64,000 nt of DNA, taken from the NCBI GenBank assembly GCA_022839625.1, contig JALHJL010000015.1, positions 27,436-91,435 of the forward strand, read 5' to 3'. A program made the translations under genes and the position numbers. The notes below the pieces were generated by a model that had not been told where the DNA came from, made no database searches, and saw nothing but the letters and a program-made list of their open reading frames with translations. The DNA comes from Phycisphaerales bacterium (lineage in GTDB: Bacteria; Planctomycetota; Phycisphaerae; UBA1845; Fen-1342). The first letter of the stretch is position 1; each line of letters starts with the position of its first letter. Positions 58,585-64,000 of the stretch are shown one piece after another.

Positions 58585-60150
58585 TTACTCCACGCCGCGC
58601 TGCGCCTGGTCCGGCACCTGTTGCTCGACTTGAAGCAGGATACCATCGAACAGCTCCAACGTCTGCCGCACGACCGGGTCGCGCTCGATCTGCCGCAGTT
58701 CGTCGGCTGAAACTTCCCGGCGGACGATTTCGGGGCCGCGCGGCTCGGGCAAGTCGGGCGATTCCGCGTCCGTGGGAACGTAATCGGCGGGGATGGTCCC
58801 TCCGCCGGTTGGAGAGCGGGCAGGGACGGGGTCTTCCGGCGACGGCTGAAACCCTCCCCCTACCCTCTCCCTACAAGGGAGGGGGACCCCATTGTCAACG
58901 CGTACCTCACTCCCGACGCGCACCTCACTCCCGATGTGCACCTCACTTCCGACGGGCACCTCACTCCCCACGCCTACCGGCGCGGACTTTTTTTTTTCGT
59001 CCGCGCCACTCCCGTCGGCCGGGAGCTGCCGCAGAAGCTGCTCGATCGAGGTCCACTCGCGCATACGGGCGAACCGCACCAGCACCGCTTCGGTCAAAGC
59101 CCGCCCGACGCCGCTGTAACGCACGTTGCGGCGCAGCTCCTCGAGCATGCCGATCATCTGCACGTAATGCGACAGCTCGAAACACTGGCCGAGCTGGACG
59201 TACTCATCGCGGGCGGCCGCGGGGATGTCCACCATGGCTGCATCCGGGCCGCAGGTGCGCACCAGCATCAAGGTCCGCACCATCTCGATCGCGTCGTTGC
59301 AGAAGACCTCGAGCCCCTGGCCGGCACCAAGCACCCCCTCGAGGCCCGTCAGCACAGCGGCTGCATCCCCGTCCGCCGCGTGTCGCAGCAGCGCAAAGAT
59401 CCGCTCGTCCTGCGCGGGCGGCAGAAGCTCGTCGAGCACCTTGGCCGTCAGTTTCTTCGGCGACACGGAAAGAAGCTGGTCGAGGATGCTCAGCGCGTCG
59501 CGCATCGAGCCGTTGGCCAGCCGGGCCACGCGCTGGGCCACCGCGTCCTCGCACCCGGCCCCTTCCGCCGCGGCGATCTCCGATAGCCGCTTCGCAATCG
59601 CGTCCGGGCTGATCGTGCGGAAGTTGAACCGTTGGCACCGGCTCTGAATCGTCGCCGGCACCTTGTGAATTTCGGTCGTGGCGAGGATGAACTTCACGTG
59701 CTCAGGCGGCTCTTCGAGCGTCTTGAGCAGGGCGTTGAACGCGCCCGTCGAGAGCATGTGCACTTCGTCGATGATGTAGACCTTGAAGCGCGACCGGGCC
59801 GGCCGGTAGGCGGTGTTGCTCCGCAGCTCGCGAATATTGTCCACCCCGGTGTTGCTGGCCGCGTCGATCTCGAGCACGTCTACGTCCTGTCCCTCGGCGA
59901 TCGTGCGGCACACGTCGCACTCGCCGCAGGGCGCGGTCGTGGGAGCGTCGTACTTCAGGCAGTTCAGGGCCTTGGCCAGGATGCGGGCCATGCTGGTCTT
60001 GCCGACGCCGCGCGTGCCGGTGAACAGGTAGCCGTGGTGAATGCGGCCGACCTTGATCGCGTTGACGAGGGTGGTGGCGATCGGCTCCTGGCCGATGACC
60101 TCCTCGAACGTGCGGCTCCGATACTTGCGGGCTAGGACGGTGTAAGCCAC
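58585..60150 (-). CDS. dnaX: DNA polymerase III subunit gamma/tau
   Basis: 521 aa. Clamp-loader ATPase: Walker A GTRGVGKTS (45-53), zinc module CGECDVC (75-81) with Cys64, DVDVLEIDAASNTGVDNI, Walker B VYIIDEVHML and SRC arginine finger (170-172). Domain III is complete by about residue 372. The linker then has E-KKK-S coded by an A10 run (58997-58988). After this come a 6-residue tandem repeat (VGSEVH, IGSEVR, VGSEVR) and a stretch (LPCRERVGGGF) that matches an intergenic repeat phrase. The remaining tau tail of about 80 residues is short. Slippage at A10 would give gamma-like forms of 391-396 aa. Confidence 0.95.
   Translation of the reverse strand: MAYTVLARKYRSRTFEEVIGQEPIATTLVNAIKVGRIHHGYLFTGTRGVGKTSMARILAKALNCLKYDAPTTAPCGECDVCRTIAEGQDVDVLEIDAASNTGVDNIRELRSNTAYRPARSRFKVYIIDEVHMLSTGAFNALLKTLEEPPEHVKFILATTEIHKVPATIQSRCQRFNFRTISPDAIAKRLSEIAAAEGAGCEDAVAQRVARLANGSMRDALSILDQLLSVSPKKLTAKVLDELLPPAQDERIFALLRHAADGDAAAVLTGLEGVLGAGQGLEVFCNDAIEMVRTLMLVRTCGPDAAMVDIPAAARDEYVQLGQCFELSHYVQMIGMLEELRRNVRYSGVGRALTEAVLVRFARMREWTSIEQLLRQLPADGSGADEKKKSAPVGVGSEVPVGSEVHIGSEVRVGSEVRVDNGVPLPCRERVGGGFQPSPEDPVPARSPTGGGTIPADYVPTDAESPDLPEPRGPEIVRREVSADELRQIERDPVVRQTLELFDGILLQVEQQVPDQAQRGVE
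58900..58971 (-). repeat. 18-bp tandem repeat inside dnaX
   Basis: Four 18-bp units (58900-58917, 58918-58935, 58936-58953, 58954-58971) of the form GYRYACCTCACTYCCSAY on the plus strand code on the minus strand for V-G-S-E-V-x hexapeptides. The array sits in the linker between ATPase and tau tail, directly 3' of the A10 run. The length can be expected to vary between strains. Confidence 0.8.
58988..58997 (-). promoter_or_regulatory. A10 slippage site in dnaX
   Basis: On the coding strand the sequence is GAC-GAA-AAA-AAA-AAG-TCC, ten A in a row, flanked by a perfect GCGGAC/GTCCGC inverted repeat. A -1 shift (or 11 A in the mRNA) reads V-R-A-G-R-R-G-E then TGA; a +1 shift (or 9 A) reads P-R-R then TAG. 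Both would end dnaX right after the ATPase domains. Known precedent: E. coli dnaX shifts at A-AAA-AAG and Thermus dnaX slips at an A9 run. Confidence 0.6.
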
Positions 60151-60170
60151 GCGCTACGCTCCCAGAGATC

Positions 60171-60285
60171 GCGTGAAAACGTGAAAACGTGAAGACGTGA
60201 AAACGACACTGACCTGCCGGTTCTGCCGGGTCGGCGACCTTTTCACCTTATCACGTTTTCACCTTTTCACGTTTTCACGTTTGCA
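60171..60285. repeat. GTGAAAAC iterons in inverted arrays upstream of dnaX
   Basis: Left array: GTGAAAAC, GTGAAAAC, GTGAAGAC, GTGAAAAC in tandem with 1-bp spacers (60173-60206). Right array, opposite orientation: CTTTTCAC, CTTATCAC, GTTTTCAC, CTTTTCAC, GTTTTCAC (60238-60282). Between them is GCCGGTTCTGCCGGGTCGGC. The two arrays can pair into one long imperfect hairpin or act as protein sites. The rest of the 60151-60442 gap shows nothing else. Confidence 0.7.
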
Positions 60286-60442
60286 CGCAATAGAGCCTGA
60301 GGCTCCGGCCAGGTTGACGGTGCACGTGGGCTGTGCCGGGTGGGATGCTACCTTCCGGTCCTGACCCGTTGCCCGACCGGCGCACTGCACCGGCCCAGCC
60401 GTCACCTCAGGCAACTGCGCATGGTATCCGCCCGCAGCGACT

Positions 60443-61738
60443 TCATCCAGCACGACGACCGGCCGCCGCTTGCGCAACCTGCTCGTACAGGCGCCACGCG
60501 GCGGCGGCCATGCCCTCGGCGGTGAAGTCCTGCCGCACCGCGGCACGGCCCCGTTCCGCGAGCTGCCGCCGGCGGGGCTCGTCGTCCATCAGGGCCATGA
60601 GGGCGGCGGCGAGAGCCAGCGTGTTCCCGGGCTTGCACAGCAGACCGCCGCCGGTGGCTGCGATCAGTTCCGGGAAGGAACCATGCGCCGGCTGAATGAC
60701 CGGCACGCCTGCCGCCAGCGCTTCCAGCACGTAGAAGCCCTTGGACTCGGAGTACATGGCGGGAACGCACAGCACGTGAAGCGATTGGAGGAAGGCCGTC
60801 TTCTGCGCCCGGGTTACCTCCCCCAGAAACTGGCATTCGCCCGCAAGACGGGCCCGCCGCAACTCACTCAACACACGGTCCAGGTACGGCTTGTCGGCCG
60901 CACCGAGATACCCCGCCACGCGCAGCCGACACGCGCGCCCGGCCCGCCGCAAGGCGACGAACGCCTCGACCAGTTGGTGCAGCCCTTTCTCCGGGCAGAT
61001 GCGGGCCAGGTAGCCGATCGTGAAGGGCTCGGCCGGGGCGGCGACGGAGAGGTCAGCGCCGGCAATGCCCATCGGGATCGAGTGGACTCGGTCGGCGGGC
61101 AAACCGAAGTGGGCTGCCGCGTGCCGCGCGTAGTAGCTCGTCAAGGCGACGAAGGCGTCCACGTCGGCAGCGCGCTCCGTGATCCGGGCAAACACTCGCC
61201 CGCGATACGGCTGCGGGAGACGGTCAAGGAAGATGTCTTCCCCGGTCAGGCCGCAAACCACCGGCACGCCCAACGCGGCTTTCACGGCCGCCCCCACGCC
61301 CGCGAACATCAGGTTCGGCACGTATACCAGGTCCGCCATCAGGGCCCGCAGGCCGGCGATCAGCTTGTGAAGCTCCTTCCGCTGTCGCCCCTGCTCGGCC
61401 TCGAGCACCGAGAGCGTCAGCTCGCCCAGCGCCTCCGGCCGGGTGCGCGCCGCGAACCGACCCACGCCGCGCAGCAGGGCCGGCCAGTCCAGCAGCCGAT
61501 CAATGAAACCCGGCGTACGCCGAAACAGCGCCGCAACCTGCTGCAAGTACACGTTGATTCCGCCGAAGTAGACCCGGCGCTCGCTGACGTCGCGCTCGTC
61601 GGTGCGCAGCGGCGTATAGAGCGGGACAAGCACGACGTCACGGCCCTGGGCCCGCAGCGCCGCCGCGAGCCGGTTGTCGTGCATGCAACTCCCGCAGTAC
61701 ATCCCCGCCGCGCCGGCCGCCAGGTGGACGACCCTCAC
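60443..61738 (-). CDS. Glycosyltransferase family 4
   Basis: 431 aa, GT-B fold. N-terminal half: VVHLAAGAAGMYCGSCMHDN, GRDVVLVPLYTPLRTDE, YFGGINVYLQQ, then VYVPNLMFAG and SIPMGIAGADL. C-terminal nucleotide-sugar half: FTIGYLARICPEKGLHQLVE, FLGEVTRAQKTAFLQSLHV and the E-x7-E region YSESKGFYVLEALAAGVPVI. It probably transfers a hexose from a nucleotide sugar to a surface glycan or lipid. The upstream SCMHDN motif with C-x2-C is unusual. It is 71 bp downstream of the pseudopilin gene on the same strand. Confidence 0.9.
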   Translation of the reverse strand: MRVVHLAAGAAGMYCGSCMHDNRLAAALRAQGRDVVLVPLYTPLRTDERDVSERRVYFGGINVYLQQVAALFRRTPGFIDRLLDWPALLRGVGRFAARTRPEALGELTLSVLEAEQGRQRKELHKLIAGLRALMADLVYVPNLMFAGVGAAVKAALGVPVVCGLTGEDIFLDRLPQPYRGRVFARITERAADVDAFVALTSYYARHAAAHFGLPADRVHSIPMGIAGADLSVAAPAEPFTIGYLARICPEKGLHQLVEAFVALRRAGRACRLRVAGYLGAADKPYLDRVLSELRRARLAGECQFLGEVTRAQKTAFLQSLHVLCVPAMYSESKGFYVLEALAAGVPVIQPAHGSFPELIAATGGGLLCKPGNTLALAAALMALMDDEPRRRQLAERGRAAVRQDFTAEGMAAAAWRLYEQVAQAAAGRRAG

Positions 61739-61809
61739 GGGCGCGTTCCGAGCGTCGCGGGCCGCAGGTTCGGCGGACGGCGGGTGGCTGGAAGGTCGTG
61801 GCTCATGGC

Positions 61810-62523
61810 TCAGTAATACGGTTCGCTCTCATCCGGGACGGCCATGACGTCGAAGATCTGCGGGAACTGGAATTCGACGTGTTGGTCGGCGAAGAGCAAG
61901 TTCCCGTGATGTCGGCCCAGGTAGTGCCACGCAGCGCGTGGATCGGCCAAGTCGAATGACGGATTGAAGACCGGCTCCTGAAAGACGATCTTCTTGGAAG
62001 TGTAGCGGATGTCCGCCAGCCGGAGGTTGCGGCAGCTCAGCACCCCGAACGTGGGCACCGGAAACTCGGCGATTTCGCTGGCGTAGACGTAGCTCGTGCC
62101 GTGTTCGACGAAGTACTTGCCCGGGAGCTTGAAGTACGCGTCGCCGGCGTCGCCCGGGCACTCGAAAAGGTCGTTCCGCTTGCGCTCGACCTGCGGACCG
62201 TCGCCGACCATGTCGTACTCGACGCCGAAGTAGTGATTCATCGGGCGCAGGTGCTCGGGCGTCTGGCTGCCGAGCAGGGCATGGTGCGGGCTGCGGCCCA
62301 TGTACCCGAGGCAGCCGTAAAACGGCGCGTCGGGAAACACGTCGCGGCTGTCGGCCAGATACAATTGCAGGGCATGGCCGATCGTGCGCAGGTTGGACTG
62401 GCACTTGACGCGCCGGGCCTGGATTCGCGCTCCGCGGAGCGCGGGCAGCAGTATCGAGATCAGCAACGCGATGATCGCCACCACCACCAGGAGCTCGATG
62501 AGGGTGAACGCGCGACGCAGCAT
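61810..62523 (-). CDS. Type II secretion-like pseudopilin (prepilin N-methylation signal)
   Basis: 237 aa from ATG 62523. The class III signal is LRRAFTLIELLVVVAIIALL (cleavage before F, with Glu at +5), then a hydrophobic helix and ARRVKCQSNLRTIGHALQLY, the family's standard continuation. The planctomycete-type C-terminal domain has CPGDAGDAYF and ends with HLG..HGNLLFADQHVEF (H-x-G-N-x-L-F-A-D-G/Q-H motif). Such proteins are very numerous in planctomycetes and their role is uncertain; a prepilin peptidase must act on it. Confidence 0.9.
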   Translation of the reverse strand: MLRRAFTLIELLVVVAIIALLISILLPALRGARIQARRVKCQSNLRTIGHALQLYLADSRDVFPDAPFYGCLGYMGRSPHHALLGSQTPEHLRPMNHYFGVEYDMVGDGPQVERKRNDLFECPGDAGDAYFKLPGKYFVEHGTSYVYASEIAEFPVPTFGVLSCRNLRLADIRYTSKKIVFQEPVFNPSFDLADPRAAWHYLGRHHGNLLFADQHVEFQFPQIFDVMAVPDESEPYY

Positions 62524-62638
62524 GAGCCTGCCTCCGCCAGCGGTCGGGCGGCCCTGGCACGCGGGGGGCGCCCAGACGACCGGCCCCACCCGCTACATGC
62601 GAGAAGTGTAGCAGAACTGCATCAGGAACGATTGTCGA

Positions 62639-63910
62639 ATGTCGTCAGCCAACCCATCCACCCGGCCAGAGCAACTCAAGACTGCTCTAGTCGCCGCGGC
62701 CGCCGTCCTGGCAGGCCTGGTACCGGCCCCGTCCGCCGCCCTCGCGCAGGGGGTGCCGACGACTGCCGCCACTCCCACTTCAGCCCCGACGAGCGCGCCG
62801 GCCGGCAGCGTCGACTGGCCGATGTTCCGGGGCGACGCGCAACTCACCGGTGTGGCCGGAGGTGCGCTGCCGGAGAAGCTCGCCGTGCGCTGGCGGTACG
62901 AGCTCGGCGAGGGCACGTCCTCCACGGCCGCGATCGTGGCGGGCACGGTGTTCGTCGGCGCCGACGATGGCAGGCTGACGGCCCTCGACCTCAAGAGCGG
63001 GCAGGCAAACTGGCAGTACGAGGCCGGAGATGCGATCCAGTCTTCGCCGACGGTCGCAGCCGGTCTTGTCGTGTGCGGCGACGAGACCGGGATCGTGCAC
63101 GCTTGCGAGGTGCAGACCGGGGCGTTGCGGTGGTCATTCAAGACGGGTGCGCGCGTGATCTCCTCCGCCAACACCGCCGGCGACCGGCTGGTCTTCGGGT
63201 CCTACGATGGCGGCCTGTATTGCGTGCAAATTGCGGACGGCCGCCTCATCTGGAAGTACGACGTCGGCGAGCGCGTGCATGGCACGCCGGGGATCGCGGG
63301 CGAGTGTGTGCTCGTCGCCGCGTGCGATGGCCAGCTTCATGTCGTGCGCCTCGCCGACGGCACGCTCGTTCGCAATGTGCCCCTCGGCTCGGTGAGTGGT
63401 GCGGCGACGGCCGCGCATGGCAGCCGGGTCTACGTCGGCACCTACGGAGAGCAAGTGCTCGGTATCGACTGGGAGGCCGGGCAGGTCGTGTGGCGGTTTG
63501 AGGACCCGGAGCGGCAGTTCCCGTTCCTGTCTTCCGCCGCCGTCACGGACGAACTGGTCATCGTCGGCGGGCAGGACCGGCGCGTACGGGCTCTCGAAGC
63601 GGCCACGGGAAAGCAGCGCTGGCAGTTCGCTACCAGGGGCCGGGTGGATTCGTCGCCCGTCGTGTCCGGCACACGGGTCTTTTTCGGCTCGGCAGATGGG
63701 AACTTGTACGAACTGGACCTGGCCACCGGGCGGGAAGTTTGGCGGTTCGAGGCGGGCGGCCCGATCTCGGCCTCCCCGGCGGTCGGCGGCGGCTGCCTGG
63801 TCATCGGTACGCAGGCCGGCCGGCTCTATTGCTTCGCCGCGGCGGCTGATGTCCCCCCGGGGGAATCACAGAACGCGCAGATACGAGCCGAGCAGCCGTC
63901 GGCGCAATGA
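62639..63910 (+). CDS. Exported PQQ-like beta-propeller repeat protein (BamB-like)
   Basis: 423 aa. Signal peptide TALVAAAAVLAGLVPAPSAA, a Thr/Ala/Pro-rich linker (residues 37-56), then the planctomycete opening DWPMFRGDAQLTGVAGG and seven to eight PQQ-type blades of about 40 residues (for example GRLTALDLKSGQANWQYEAG, GGLYCVQIADGRLIWKYDVG, RVRALEAATGKQRWQFATR, GNLYELDLATGREVWRFEAG). No PQQ-binding dehydrogenase residues are evident, so a scaffold role is inferred. It diverges from the pseudopilin gene with 115 bp between the starts. Confidence 0.9.
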   Translation: MSSANPSTRPEQLKTALVAAAAVLAGLVPAPSAALAQGVPTTAATPTSAPTSAPAGSVDWPMFRGDAQLTGVAGGALPEKLAVRWRYELGEGTSSTAAIVAGTVFVGADDGRLTALDLKSGQANWQYEAGDAIQSSPTVAAGLVVCGDETGIVHACEVQTGALRWSFKTGARVISSANTAGDRLVFGSYDGGLYCVQIADGRLIWKYDVGERVHGTPGIAGECVLVAACDGQLHVVRLADGTLVRNVPLGSVSGAATAAHGSRVYVGTYGEQVLGIDWEAGQVVWRFEDPERQFPFLSSAAVTDELVIVGGQDRRVRALEAATGKQRWQFATRGRVDSSPVVSGTRVFFGSADGNLYELDLATGREVWRFEAGGPISASPAVGGGCLVIGTQAGRLYCFAAAADVPPGESQNAQIRAEQPSAQ

Positions 63911-64000
63911 GCCGTGCACGGCGGATTCGCTCGACAACCCGAAAAGACCGGTGCATTGGGCGCCCGTTGAAAAAGGCTCATCCGGCATTTCCGGGGTGCC

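Noticed and set aside
60151..60442. Replication origin at the iteron arrays
   Set aside because: No DnaA boxes, AT-rich unwinding region, dnaA or other origin-linked gene is nearby; dnaX alone is not an origin marker.

Overview
The window is about 66% G+C and reads like a chromosome segment of a Planctomycetota bacterium, most likely a Phycisphaerae-type lineage. The clues are an ECF sigma factor fused by operon to a Ser/Thr kinase with TPR repeats, three PEP-CTERM proteins, a prepilin-like DUF1559-type pseudopilin, a TPR protein carrying two RNA-polymerase-alpha-CTD-like modules, secreted proteins with D-C-N-x-N-G/D-E-C-D calcium-type repeats and a 'DINPFV' dockerin-like tail, and many short palindromic intergenic repeats. 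This placement is inference from gene content; no rRNA is present.

The most striking element is a complete diversity-generating retroelement (DGR) at 121-2815: a secreted FGE/C-type-lectin-fold target gene (121-1149) whose variable repeat (956-1086) is followed by a PEP-CTERM sorting signal, an Avd accessory protein (1227-1634), a DGR reverse transcriptase (1609-2814) and a template repeat (2688-2815) nested in the 3' end of the reverse transcriptase frame. All substitutions between the repeats up to position 1077 fall at template adenines. A truncated AAA+ ATPase remnant follows.

Layout after the DGR: a GH10-like gene, an HHH protein and manA (3.6-6.5 kb); an M28 peptidase fused in frame to a beta-helix/dockerin protein (7-11 kb); a lipoprotein hydrolase, then a Fur-family regulator and catalase that share an operator motif (11.3-14.5 kb); a thioredoxin-like secreted protein behind a MerR-style promoter; a SpoIIE-type phosphatase, an exported unknown protein and DedA (16.3-19.9 kb). 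From 19.9 to 22.4 kb lies a degenerate accessory zone with a possible small RNA, an internally deleted REP-associated transposase, REP-like motifs, a gene broken by one stop codon, and stacked palindromic repeats. Housekeeping and cell-surface genes follow: DUF362, PepF, an O-antigen/teichoic-type ABC exporter, a hydrolase, an OPT transporter (22.4-30.9 kb); the kinase/sigma operon, PilZ protein and GT-C glycosyltransferase (31-37.2 kb); yajC-tgt-TPR/alpha-CTD operon, metH and a CAU tRNA (37.2-44.1 kb); a sugar isomerase, an rRNA methyltransferase, a PEP-CTERM protein, a B12-radical SAM enzyme, a polysaccharide deacetylase, an M16-like protein and a phosphomannomutase (44.3-53.8 kb); a pair of CNNM/CBS proteins, the recR-ybaB-dnaX cluster, a GT4 glycosyltransferase, a pseudopilin and a PQQ-type beta-propeller (54-63.9 kb).

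Functionally the window mixes extracellular surface biology (DGR target, PEP-CTERM proteins, polysaccharide export, GT4/GT-C, ManA and PMM supplying sugar phosphates) with DNA replication/repair and methionine synthesis. Other points worth attention are an A10 slippage site in dnaX placed exactly where a gamma-type truncation would form, enzymes that have lost catalytic residues (GH10-like, M16-like), and an exact 52-bp palindrome present in inverted copies 15 kb apart.
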